DNA of 64,000 nucleotides from an uncultured Clostridia bacterium. Its GTDB lineage: Bacteria > Bacillota > Clostridia > Oscillospirales > Ruminococcaceae. The stretch spans positions 1 through 64,000 of the forward strand of contig CALXCO010000083.1 in NCBI GenBank assembly GCA_944386805.1, read 5' to 3'. The notes beneath the pieces were generated by a model, which worked only from the letters and a program-made list of their open reading frames with translations, was not told the DNA's origin and made no database searches. This document shows positions 51,371 to 59,339 of this stretch, in pieces. Position 1 is the stretch's first letter. Each line of letters starts with the position of its first letter. The position numbers were made by a program, and so were the translations under genes.

Positions 51371-51453
51371 TAACACGATAGTAACAAATCGCCCTGAAAA
51401 CGCTGTGTTTTCGGGGGTTTTGTCTTTATTGGGTAATAAGGAAGGAACCGCTC

Positions 51454-51642
51454 ATGTTTGAACAGCAATACATTCTGAACAAGATTGAACAATGGGCGGA
51501 TCGGCTTCCCTATCAGTCTTTGAAGATTGAAGTGGAACTTTCAAACCAAACGCTGACTTTGGAAAAGACCAAACAGCGGCCCATTGGATTTCAAGCCCCC
51601 CCCCACGGAAGGAAGGTGATTGAATATGCCCATGCTTGTTGA
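51454..51642 (+). CDS. Small phage protein, 3' end altered by a C9 run
   Basis: 62 residues as written: FEQQYILNKIEQWADRLPYQSLKIEVEL and KQRPIGFQAPP. A C9 run (51596-51604) precedes the end. With eight C the frame would end APPTEGR at TGA 51617-51619, neatly before the portal start, 54 residues. The longer version runs into the portal gene. Function unknown. Confidence 0.6.
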   Translation: MFEQQYILNKIEQWADRLPYQSLKIEVELSNQTLTLEKTKQRPIGFQAPPHGRKVIEYAHAC

Positions 51643-53119
51643 AACTGAAATGGCCCGGATCAATCGCCTGATTGTGATGGGCGGATATACCGGAATGACT
51701 GAACTTCAGTTTTTCGCCGCTGAAATTGATGAATGGAAGCGGAGCCGGAAACGGAAGGAACAGATTATCGGGGATGCCTATTATGAAGGCTACCATGATA
51801 TTCTTCAGCGGAAGCGCACCATTATTGGTGAGGATGGCAAACTTCAGGAAGTTGATAACCTTCCCAATAACAGGCTGATTGACAACCAATTTGCCCTGAT
51901 GGTGGATCAGAAAACCAACTACCTTGTGAGCAAGCCCTTCACCGTGACCTGTAAAAACAAAACCTATGCCGATTTACTGACCAAGGTTTTTGATAAGCGG
52001 TTCAACCGCCTTCTGAAGTATGTCTGTGAAGATGCCCTGAAAGGCGGGATCGGCTGGTTGTTCCCCTACTATGGGGATGATGGGAAACTTGCCTTCAAAC
52101 ATTTTCCCGCCCAAGAAATTCTTCCGTTTTGGACTGACGATGATCACACAATCCTTGATTGTGCAATCCGGCTTTACCCCCAAGAGGTTTGGAACGGGCT
52201 TACCAAGGAAATTGTGGAGCGGGTGGAAATCTTCAAGCATGATGGCATTTGGCGTTATGTGTACGATGGAACCACCCTGACCCCGGATGAACAGTTGGGG
52301 GAGCATGAAAACTACTTCAGCATTGATGATGGGGAAGAAACTGTTGAATTGAATTGGGAGCGGATTCCCCTGATCCCGTTCAAGTACAACAAGCAGGAAA
52401 TCCCCCTGATTCGCCGGGTGAAAACCCTTCAGGATGGTATTAACACCATGCTTTCCGACTTTGAAAACAATATGCAAGAGGACGCACGGAACACCATTTT
52501 GATCTTGAAGAACTATGATGGTGAAAACCTTGGGGAGTTCCGGCGTAACCTTGCCACTTATGGAGCCGTCAAAGTTCGGGATGATGGCGGGGTTGAAACC
52601 CTGACCGTTGAAATCAATTCGGAAAACTTCAATTCTATTCTGAAGTTGTTCAAAGATAAGCTGATTGAAAATGCCCGTGGGTATAATGCCAAGGATGATC
52701 GGATGGGGAACAACCCCAACCAAATGAACATCCAATCCATGTATTCTGACATTGACCTTGACGCAAACGGGATGGAAACCGAGTTTCAGGCGGCTTTTGA
52801 TGATCTGATCTGGTTTGTCAATCAGGATTTTGCCAACACTGGCCGGGGTGATTATGACGGTGAGGAAGTCACCATTGTTTTCAACCGGGATATGCTGATC
52901 AATGAAAGTGAAGCCATTGAAAACTGTTCCAAGTCCGTTGGCATTTTGTCTAATGAAACCATTGTGGCCCAGCACCCTTGGACAACTGATGTGGATTTGG
53001 AGTTGGAACGGCTTCAGAAAGAAAAGGAAGAAGCAATGGCCCAAGCGCAGGAATACGCCGGGGCTTTTGGCAATGTTCAAAAGGATGATCCTGATGGGAA
53101 TGAAGGCGGGGATGAATAA
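51626..53119 (+). CDS. Portal protein (SPP1 gp6 family)
   Basis: 497 residues. Conserved family features are DYYEGYHDI-like YYEGYHDILQRKRTI, NRLIDNQFALMVDQKTNYLVSKPF, and the helical stem GINTMLSDFENNMQEDARNT. The portal ring is the DNA entry channel and docks the terminase. ATG 51626 follows AAGGTG; the TTG at 51620 is less likely. The C-terminus is Gln/Glu-rich and disordered. Confidence 0.93.
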   Translation: MPMLVETEMARINRLIVMGGYTGMTELQFFAAEIDEWKRSRKRKEQIIGDAYYEGYHDILQRKRTIIGEDGKLQEVDNLPNNRLIDNQFALMVDQKTNYLVSKPFTVTCKNKTYADLLTKVFDKRFNRLLKYVCEDALKGGIGWLFPYYGDDGKLAFKHFPAQEILPFWTDDDHTILDCAIRLYPQEVWNGLTKEIVERVEIFKHDGIWRYVYDGTTLTPDEQLGEHENYFSIDDGEETVELNWERIPLIPFKYNKQEIPLIRRVKTLQDGINTMLSDFENNMQEDARNTILILKNYDGENLGEFRRNLATYGAVKVRDDGGVETLTVEINSENFNSILKLFKDKLIENARGYNAKDDRMGNNPNQMNIQSMYSDIDLDANGMETEFQAAFDDLIWFVNQDFANTGRGDYDGEEVTIVFNRDMLINESEAIENCSKSVGILSNETIVAQHPWTTDVDLELERLQKEKEEAMAQAQEYAGAFGNVQKDDPDGNEGGDE

Positions 53120-53135
53120 TCCCCGCCTTACCTAT

Positions 53136-53208
53136 GCCGGGGCAATAATGGGGCGGGGCCGGGGTTCACCTCCTTACCCGGTCAAAGGTGCAATTCCTTT
53201 CCCCGGCA
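53136..53208 (+). other. tRNA-like sequence, probably degenerate
   Basis: 73 bases. The 7-base acceptor stem GCCGGGG / CCCCGGC and a T arm AAAGG-TGCAATT-CCTTT are perfect and correctly spaced. The D arm and the anticodon arm do not fold canonically and U8 and U33 are missing. It lies directly before four good tRNAs. It is a tRNA relic or a tRNA mimic. Confidence 0.35.
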
Positions 53209-53216
53209 CTTTATAT

Positions 53217-53306
53217 GGACAGATACCCAAGTGGTAAAGGGGCCGGTTTGCTAAACCGGTAGGCCGGGAAACCGGTGCATGGGTTCAAACCCCATTCTGT
53301 CCGCCA
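53217..53306 (+). tRNA. tRNA-Ser (GCT)
   Basis: Acceptor GGACAGA / TCTGTCC, D stem CCC/GGG, anticodon arm CCGGT-TTGCTAA-ACCGG giving anticodon GCT, a long variable arm (GCCGG ... CCGGT) as in class II tRNAs, T arm ATGGG-TTCAAAC-CCCAT, and encoded CCA. First of four tRNAs between the portal and head protein genes. Confidence 0.92.
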
Positions 53307-53309
53307 CAT

Positions 53310-53385
53310 GGCGCATTCGGCAAGAGGTTAAGCCACCGGGCTTTCAATCCGGGATCGGTGGGTTCGATTCCCCCATGCGTCACCA
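53310..53385 (+). tRNA. tRNA-Glu (TTC)
   Basis: Acceptor GGCGCAT / ATGCGTC with one G-T pair, D stem GGC/GCC, anticodon loop CTTTCAA giving TTC, T-loop TTCGATT, encoded CCA. Confidence 0.9.
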
Positions 53386-53388
53386 TTT

Positions 53389-53473
53389 GCCGGGTTGGTG
53401 GAATTGGCAGACACACCGGATTCAAAATCCGCCGCCTTTTGGCGTATGGGTTCAAGTCCCATACCCGGCACCA
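53389..53473 (+). tRNA. tRNA-Leu (CAA)
   Basis: Acceptor GCCGGGT / ACCCGGC, anticodon loop TTCAAAA giving CAA, variable arm CGCC-TTTT-GGCG as in class II tRNAs, T-loop TTCAAGT, encoded CCA. Confidence 0.9.
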
Positions 53474-53477
53474 ATAT

Positions 53478-53552
53478 TGGGGTATAGCCAAGCGGTAAGG
53501 CAAGGGGCTTTGACCCCCTGATGCGTTGGTTCGATCCCAACTACCCCAGCCA
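53478..53552 (+). tRNA. tRNA-Gln (TTG)
   Basis: Acceptor TGGGGTA / TACCCCA, anticodon loop CTTTGAC giving TTG, T-loop TTCGATC, discriminator G, encoded CCA. Last of the four-tRNA array, 23 bases before the head protein start. Confidence 0.92.
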
Positions 53553-53575
53553 TATCAAGAAGGGAGCGTGACCCC

Positions 53576-55345
53576 GTGAAGAATGCTGACTATTGGCGGG
53601 GCCGGTTTGCCATTCTTGAAAATTCGGCCCACAAACAAGCGGATGAATACCTTCAGACCCTTGAAGATATTTACCGGGAAGCTGAACAATCTGTTCAACG
53701 GGATATTGAAAGCTGGTATCAGCGTTTTGCCACCAATAACAAGGTGACTTTGGCTGAAGCCCGGAAGATGTTGACCACTGGACAGCTTGAAGAATTCAAG
53801 TGGACGGCTGAACAGTATGTGAAAGCCGCACAAAGGGCCAACCTTTCAGAAGATTGGATCAAGAAGCTGGAAAACGCTTCAACCCGTTTCCATGTCAGCC
53901 GCCTTGAAGCAATCCAACTGCAAATCCAACAGGAAATGGAACTTCTGTTTGGAAATCAGGTGGATGGAATTGATGATCTTCTGAAAGATGTGGTTTCCAA
54001 TGGGTACACCCGTGGAGCCTTCGAGGTTCAAAAGGGCATTGGCCTTGGGTGGGATTTCACCGCCCTGAACCAAAAGAAACTTGAAACTTTACTTTCAAAG
54101 CCTTGGACAACTGACGGGCGCACTTTTCGGGATCGCTGTTGGACGAACAAGGCGGATTTGGTGGACACCGTAAACAAGGAACTGATTCAGGGAATGTTGC
54201 GGGGTGATCCACCGGCCAAGATTATCACGGCCATTCAAAAACAGTTCGGAACTTCCCGCTATAAGGCAAGGCGCTTGGTTCATACGGAAACCAGCTATTT
54301 CAACGCCACTTCCAAAGTTCAGATGTATAAAGATTTGGGGGTGGATCAGATTGAAATTGTGGAAACGCTGGATTCCCGTACCTGTGCCGTGTGTCAACCC
54401 CTTGATGGGACGGTGGTTCCCCTTTCCCAATATGAACCGGGGGTGACAGTTCCGCCCTTCCACCCAAATTGCCGGGGAACCACTTGCCCCCATTATGAGG
54501 ATATGGACGGTGAAAGAGCCGCCCGAACCGCTGATGGGAAAGTGTACTATGTTCCGGCCAACATGACCTTCAGCCAATGGAAGAAGGCTTTTGTGGATGG
54601 TGTGAAGGATGGTTTGACGGTTGCCACCGCAGGCGCTATAATGAAGAAAACTGTGGACGATTGCACCACTGTTGATGAAGTGGAAGCCTTGATGAAGGAA
54701 CAAGGGTGGTTTTATCAAACTACCCTTCCCAATGGGAAACCTTTTGATGGAAACCAGCTTCTTTCTTTGCAAGGCTGTGATCTTGAAACCGCCAAGGCTA
54801 TTTTCAAAGCCCATGAAAATGTGTTCAACCGCCTTCCTGAATTGCGGGGCCAACTGAATTCTATCAATGCTATGAAATTGCAAGCTGGCACCTATGCCCA
54901 ATGTTCTTATGGGTTGGGCCGTGGTGGAATTTCCGTGAATACTTCTTATTTTTCCGATGTGGAGCGGTTGACCAAACTTTACGCAAGGGACTTGGAACAT
55001 GGATTCCACCCAGCAGGAACCACCTTCGGTTCCATTGTCACCCATGAATTGGGCCATGCTGTGGATGATTACCTTTCTGTGATCCAGCAGTTGGCCGGAT
55101 TGAATGGATGGCGGCCCAAGAAGGTTTCCGCTTATCTTCGCCCCAAAGTTATGAAGGCTTGTGGGTTGAAGGTTTCCGACACCAAAACGGCGGTGAGCGG
55201 TTACGCCACCCAAGATGCCCAAGAATGGTTTGCTGAATGCTTCTGTGAATGGATGGACAGCGAAAGCCCCCGCCCGGTTGCTGAAGAATTCGGCAAACAG
55301 CTTTTGGATTTGATGAAGGGGATGAAAACCAATGCCGATGCCTGA
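53576..55345 (+). CDS. MuF minor head protein with C-terminal metallopeptidase
   Basis: 589 residues. The N-terminal two thirds are an SPP1 gp7 / MuF-type minor head protein (about 190-310): HTETSYFNATSK, then SRTCAVCQPLDGTVV and PPFHPNCRGT. After a linker, residues about 400-589 form a separate domain with a zincin motif THELGHAVDDYL (His490, Glu491, His494) and a likely third ligand Glu554 in EWFAECFCEW. MuF proteins enter the host with the DNA, and variable C-terminal toxin domains are known for the family. GTG start, GGGAG upstream. Confidence 0.85.
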   Translation: MKNADYWRGRFAILENSAHKQADEYLQTLEDIYREAEQSVQRDIESWYQRFATNNKVTLAEARKMLTTGQLEEFKWTAEQYVKAAQRANLSEDWIKKLENASTRFHVSRLEAIQLQIQQEMELLFGNQVDGIDDLLKDVVSNGYTRGAFEVQKGIGLGWDFTALNQKKLETLLSKPWTTDGRTFRDRCWTNKADLVDTVNKELIQGMLRGDPPAKIITAIQKQFGTSRYKARRLVHTETSYFNATSKVQMYKDLGVDQIEIVETLDSRTCAVCQPLDGTVVPLSQYEPGVTVPPFHPNCRGTTCPHYEDMDGERAARTADGKVYYVPANMTFSQWKKAFVDGVKDGLTVATAGAIMKKTVDDCTTVDEVEALMKEQGWFYQTTLPNGKPFDGNQLLSLQGCDLETAKAIFKAHENVFNRLPELRGQLNSINAMKLQAGTYAQCSYGLGRGGISVNTSYFSDVERLTKLYARDLEHGFHPAGTTFGSIVTHELGHAVDDYLSVIQQLAGLNGWRPKKVSAYLRPKVMKACGLKVSDTKTAVSGYATQDAQEWFAECFCEWMDSESPRPVAEEFGKQLLDLMKGMKTNADA

Positions 55346-55484
55346 TTTTTTCACAAGTGAATGGTTTGTGCCGGAAGTTGATAACTGGCACCTGAAGGAA
55401 GGCGCACCCCCTGAAGTGGTGGAAGAATTTGAAGCCTACATGAAGCGCCTGAAAGAGAACGAACAAAACAATATTGTTGAATGA
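55332..55484 (+). CDS. Small protein after the MuF gene
   Basis: 50 residues from ATG 55332 (an ATG two codons later is possible): DFFTSEWFVPEVDNWHLKEG then PPEVVEEFEAYMKRLKENE. Acidic and helical. It overlaps the MuF end by 14 bases and is followed at once by a terminator. It is small enough to be missed by automatic calls. It could be a chaperone or inhibitor for the MuF C-terminal domain; that is a guess. Confidence 0.6.
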   Translation: MPMPDFFTSEWFVPEVDNWHLKEGAPPEVVEEFEAYMKRLKENEQNNIVE

Positions 55485-55518
55485 GCCACCCCCGGCTTTG
55501 GCCGGTGGGTGGTTTTTT
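55485..55518 (+). terminator. Terminator after the MuF genes
   Basis: CCACCCCCGGC and GCCGGTGGGTGG pair around TTTG, followed by TTTTTT. It starts right at the stop of the 50-residue gene. The next 100 bases to the scaffold gene hold no gene. Confidence 0.85.
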
Positions 55519-55621
55519 CATACCCTTTCGCCGTTTCCCCGGTGGTGGGCGGTAAACAGAACCGGGGGAAATCGTGGTTCCTGACCCACGGTAAAAAAGG
55601 ATTTTATGGAGGTATCACACT

Positions 55622-56227
55622 ATGACGAAAGAAAAGCTGATGGAATGGGGCTTGACCGAGGAACAGGCCAACAAGGTTATGGAAGGGCTGAACGGTTCTT
55701 TTGTGACCAAGGCCCGCTTCAATGAAGTGAACGAGGAAAACAAAGCCCTGAAAGCCCAAGTTTCTGAACGGGATGGGCAGATTGACACCCTGAAGAAATC
55801 CGCTGGTGATAACACGGAACTTCAGAACCAAATCACCGCCCTTCAGGAAGCCAACAAGCAGAAAGACAAAGACCACGCCAATGAAATCAAAGCCCTGAAG
55901 ATCGGCAATGCCGTTGATTTGGCCCTTTCCACCGCCAAGGCCAAGAACCATGTTGCGGTGAAGGCGCTGTTGGCCGATTTCCTGACCAAAGCGGAATTGG
56001 CCGATGATGGCACGGTGAAAGGGCTTGATGATGAAATTGGGAAGCTGGTAAAGGGTGAGGATACCGCTTTTCTTTTCGACAACACCGGCAAGGCCAAATT
56101 CAAGGGGGCCAAGGCCGCTGAAAAGAGTGATCCCCACAATCAGCCCACCGGGGATGATCTTTCCAAAATGTCCTATGACGAACTTTGTAAGTATTTGGAG
56201 GACAACCCGGACACCACTTTGGAATAA
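55622..56227 (+). CDS. Capsid scaffolding protein (GP20 family)
   Basis: 201 residues. The N-terminal WGLTEEQANKVMEGLNGSFVTKARFNEVNEENKALKAQ, a long coiled coil (about 40-95) and an acidic tail match the phage minor structural GP20 scaffold type. It shapes the prohead and is lost on maturation. It lies 40 bases before the capsid gene. TGGAGG precedes the start. Confidence 0.88.
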   Translation: MTKEKLMEWGLTEEQANKVMEGLNGSFVTKARFNEVNEENKALKAQVSERDGQIDTLKKSAGDNTELQNQITALQEANKQKDKDHANEIKALKIGNAVDLALSTAKAKNHVAVKALLADFLTKAELADDGTVKGLDDEIGKLVKGEDTAFLFDNTGKAKFKGAKAAEKSDPHNQPTGDDLSKMSYDELCKYLEDNPDTTLE

Positions 56228-56266
56228 TCCACCCCTTGATCTACACAAAGAAAGGAAGTTTGAACG

Positions 56267-57448
56267 ATGGCTAACAGCAAGTTTGATGCAAAGTCTTTCA
56301 ACCCTGAAGCCTTCAAGTATATGGTTGGCCGTATTCCCAACCTGACCTTGAACGCTTTGAAGAAATCCCGTGCGCTGGCCGGGAACCCCGATATTCGGGC
56401 GGTGTTCACCAGTCAGAACGGCACCGCTTACGCCCGTCTTGCCATGCGTGGCCTGTTGGATGGGGATGCGGTGAACTATGACGGTGAAACCGATATTACC
56501 GCCACTTCCACCAAGACCTTTGAACAGGGTATGGTGGTGATCGGTAGGGCCAAGGCATGGACTGAAAAGGATTTCAGCTATGACATTACCGGTGGGGTTG
56601 ACTTCATGGGTAATGTTTCCGCCCAAGTTGCCGAGTACAAGGACACCTTGGATCAGAAAACCATTCTGTCCATGCTGAAGGGTGTTTTTGCTATGCCCAC
56701 CACGGACACCAAGAACAAGGAATTTGTGGAGAAGCATAGCACCACCATTTATGGCAAGATGGATGCCACCACTCTGAATTCCGCTGTGAACAAGGCTTGC
56801 GGAGCCAACAAGCAGAAGTTCACCCTTGCCTTCATGCACTCTGATGTTGCCACCAACCTTGAGAACATGAAGCTGTTGGAGTTTATGAAGCAGACGGACG
56901 GGGACGGTATTCAGAAGGATTTGACCCTTGCCACTTGGAATGGCCGCACTGTGGTTGTGGACGATGATCTTCCCGCCGTGACCGGCTATGCCGATGCTGA
57001 AGCGGACACCCCCGGCGCTTTGGTGATCAAGGCTTCCGGTGCTACTGGTTCCGGTGACATTAACCTTTCTAATGTAACCCCCTACTTCGGCACCCGCACC
57101 CTTGCCGCTGATATGTATGTGGTTCCCGCTACGCAGTACACCACCTATATCATGGGCAACGGCGCTATTTCCTATGAGGATATTGGGGCCAAGGTTCCCT
57201 ATGAAATGGCCCGTGACCCCAAGACCAATGGCGGTGTTGATACCCTGTATATGCGTCAGCGCAAGGTGTTCAGCCCCTTTGGTATCAGCTATGAGAAGAA
57301 AAGCCAAGCCAAGCTGTCCCCCACTGATGCTGAGTTGGAAAACGGGCAGAACTGGACGCTGGTTCATAGCGGCGAAACCACCGCTTCCCAGCGCACCTAT
57401 ATCAACCACAAGGCGATTCCCATTGCCCGGATTCAGTCTTTGGGCTGA
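56267..57448 (+). CDS. Major capsid protein
   Basis: 393 residues with the length and position of an HK97-fold capsid protein: after the scaffold, before the connectors. Blocks such as ALAGNPDIRAVFTSQNGTAYARLAMRG and the C-terminal YINHKAIPIARIQSLG are visible. AAAGGAAG precedes the start. Confidence 0.9.
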   Translation: MANSKFDAKSFNPEAFKYMVGRIPNLTLNALKKSRALAGNPDIRAVFTSQNGTAYARLAMRGLLDGDAVNYDGETDITATSTKTFEQGMVVIGRAKAWTEKDFSYDITGGVDFMGNVSAQVAEYKDTLDQKTILSMLKGVFAMPTTDTKNKEFVEKHSTTIYGKMDATTLNSAVNKACGANKQKFTLAFMHSDVATNLENMKLLEFMKQTDGDGIQKDLTLATWNGRTVVVDDDLPAVTGYADAEADTPGALVIKASGATGSGDINLSNVTPYFGTRTLAADMYVVPATQYTTYIMGNGAISYEDIGAKVPYEMARDPKTNGGVDTLYMRQRKVFSPFGISYEKKSQAKLSPTDAELENGQNWTLVHSGETTASQRTYINHKAIPIARIQSLG

Positions 57449-57468
57449 TGGAATGGCGGTGATCCCTG

Positions 57469-57849
57469 TTGCGTGAACAGGTTATTGCAATGCTTACGGC
57501 CCTTGGCGTGACGGGGGCCGCTGATGATCCGCTGTTGGATATGGTGATTACCAATGTCCAATGGCGGATCAAAAATTTGACCAATCTTCAGGAAGTTCCT
57601 GAAGGGCTGGAAAGTATGGCCGTATCTATGGCGGTTGGGGAATATCTGAACATGAAGAAGGCCAATGGGCAGTTGGAAGGGTTTGATCTTGAAGCGGCGG
57701 TGAAACAAATTCAGGAAGGTGATACCAACACGGTTTTTGCCGTTGGGGATGGCAATTCCACCCCGGAACAGCGGTTGGATAGCCTGATCAACTTCCTGAC
57801 CAATGGCCGGATGGATGAAATCTACCGGTATAGGAAATTGGTATGGTAA
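57469..57849 (+). CDS. Head-tail connector protein (gp6/gp15-like)
   Basis: 126 residues, mostly helical: EQVIAMLTALGVTGAADDPLLDMVITNVQWRIKNLTN. It has the length and slot of the first connector (adaptor) that binds the portal. Start is TTG 57469 with a weak site. It overlaps the next gene by 7 bases. Confidence 0.75.
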   Translation: MREQVIAMLTALGVTGAADDPLLDMVITNVQWRIKNLTNLQEVPEGLESMAVSMAVGEYLNMKKANGQLEGFDLEAAVKQIQEGDTNTVFAVGDGNSTPEQRLDSLINFLTNGRMDEIYRYRKLVW

Positions 57850-58211
57850 GCGCCCAGCGAAAGGCCCTTGAACGGTTGTGGAAGGATCGTTGCACGATCT
57901 ACACCCAAGAAAAGGTGAAAGATCCCACAACCAAGCTGACTGATTTTGAAGAAAAGCCGCTTCTTCAGGATCAGCCCTGTAAACTGTCTTTTGAAACTTT
58001 AACTTCAAGTTCTGGTGATCCCGTGGCCGCTGTTTCCCAAACTGTGAAGCTGTTCTTGTCCCCTGATGTGGAAATCCCCGCTGGTTGTAAAATCGTGGTG
58101 ACACGGTTCAACGACCTTGAACGAAAGTTTACCTATTCTAAAAGCGGTGAAGCCGGGGTTTTCACCAATCATCAAGAAATCCAGCTTGAACCTTTCAAGG
58201 GGTATGCCTGA
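57843..58211 (+). CDS. Head closure protein
   Basis: 122 residues, all-beta: CTIYTQEKVKD, KLFLSPDVEIPAGCKIVVTRFN. The fold and position suit the SPP1 gp16 / phage head-tail joining (stopper) family that closes the DNA channel. It overlaps the next gene by one base (TGATGG). Confidence 0.75.
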   Translation: MVSAQRKALERLWKDRCTIYTQEKVKDPTTKLTDFEEKPLLQDQPCKLSFETLTSSSGDPVAAVSQTVKLFLSPDVEIPAGCKIVVTRFNDLERKFTYSKSGEAGVFTNHQEIQLEPFKGYA

Positions 58212-58693
58212 TGGCAAAGTGGGGCAAATGTGATTTCAAGCAACTGGAACGGCTGAACAAGAACATGGAAAAACTGATGGGCGCTGACTTGGATCGGTTT
58301 TGCCGCCAAGCCGCCCAAGAGTTGGCGGGGCGCTTGCTGAACAAGGTTGTGAAGCGGACACCGGTTGTATATGGCACTTTGCGGGATGCTTGGGCAGTAA
58401 TGCCCGTGGGCCACCGTGGAACCCATTACACCGTTGTTGTGCTGAATAACCTTCAGTATGCGTCTTATGTCGAATACGGCCACCGACAACAGCCGGGGCG
58501 GTTCATCCCCGGTTATTGGGAAAGTGACCGCTTTGTTTATGATCCTGACGCTGAAGGCGGAATGGTGCTGAAGAAGAATTGGGTGAAGGGGCGTTATATG
58601 CTGACCATTTCCACACAAGAGTTGGAACAGCAAGCCCCAAAAATTCTGGAAAAGAAGTTGTATAAGTTCCTGAAGGGGTGTTTTGATGCTTAA
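58211..58693 (+). CDS. HK97 gp10-like tail component
   Basis: 160 residues. The HK97-gp10 pattern is clear: RTPVVYGTLRDAWAVMPVGHRGTHYTVVVLNNLQYASYVEYGHRQ. It acts at the tail completion stage. It overlaps the next gene by 8 bases. Confidence 0.85.
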   Translation: MAKWGKCDFKQLERLNKNMEKLMGADLDRFCRQAAQELAGRLLNKVVKRTPVVYGTLRDAWAVMPVGHRGTHYTVVVLNNLQYASYVEYGHRQQPGRFIPGYWESDRFVYDPDAEGGMVLKKNWVKGRYMLTISTQELEQQAPKILEKKLYKFLKGCFDA

Positions 58694-59117
58694 TGAAATT
58701 ATCAAAGGAATTTCAATGGCGCTGAACGCCGCCTTCGGGGATGGGTATGAAATCTATCAGAATGATGTGGAACAGGGTTTGCAAGAACCCTGTTTTTTGA
58801 TTGCCGTTTTGCAACCGGAAATTACCCCGATGCTTGGGCGGCGCTTCATCAAAGTGAACCCGTTTGATATTCAGTATTTTCCGACCAGCCCCCGCAATAA
58901 TGCGGAAATGTTCACCGTTGCGGAAACGATGATGGAAACCTTGGAATTCATCACCCTTCCCAACGGTGATCTTCTTCACGCAACCAGCGTGAATTATGAG
59001 GTTGTGGACAATGTTCTTCACTACTTTGTGAACTACAACTTGCCCATGATCCGCCCCGCAGAAGAAACCTATATGGAAACCTTGGAAACCGAGGTTGGAA
59101 CTATTGGAGGGGATTAA
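58686..59117 (+). CDS. Tail terminator-like protein (DUF6838 type)
   Basis: 143 residues: NEIIKGISMALNAAFGDGYEIYQNDVEQGL, then PCFLIAVLQPE and the strand-rich FIKVNPFDIQYFP. This type sits in Firmicutes myophages before the sheath gene and is taken as the tail terminator. ATG 58686 overlaps the previous stop. Confidence 0.75.
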   Translation: MLNEIIKGISMALNAAFGDGYEIYQNDVEQGLQEPCFLIAVLQPEITPMLGRRFIKVNPFDIQYFPTSPRNNAEMFTVAETMMETLEFITLPNGDLLHATSVNYEVVDNVLHYFVNYNLPMIRPAEETYMETLETEVGTIGGD

Positions 59118-59119
59118 AA

Positions 59120-59338
59120 ATGCCTACAACCAGTAAAACCAGAAAACCCAAAACGGAGGAAGCGGCCCCGCCTGTTTCCAATGTCCCGGTTTTCACCAAA
59201 AGAAATATCCTGACCTTCAAGCGGTACGCCAACAGGCGTGATCTTCTGTCCGTTTTGCTGAAGGACGGGGAGGAATACACGATGGAGCAGGTGGACAGCT
59301 TGCTTCAAAACTTTTTCAAGAAAGGTAAGGTGAATTGA
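59120..59338 (+). CDS. Small conserved myophage protein before the sheath gene
   Basis: 72 residues: a basic, Pro-rich start, then FTKRNILTFKRYANRRDLLSVLLKDGEEYTMEQVD. The pattern is conserved in this position in related phages. Function unknown; likely tail assembly. Confidence 0.75.
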   Translation: MPTTSKTRKPKTEEAAPPVSNVPVFTKRNILTFKRYANRRDLLSVLLKDGEEYTMEQVDSLLQNFFKKGKVN

Positions 59339-59339
59339 T

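Noticed and set aside
53136..53208. A fifth functional tRNA
   Set aside because: Acceptor and T arms fit, but no standard D arm or 5-bp anticodon stem with U33 can be drawn. It is kept only as a tRNA-like sequence.
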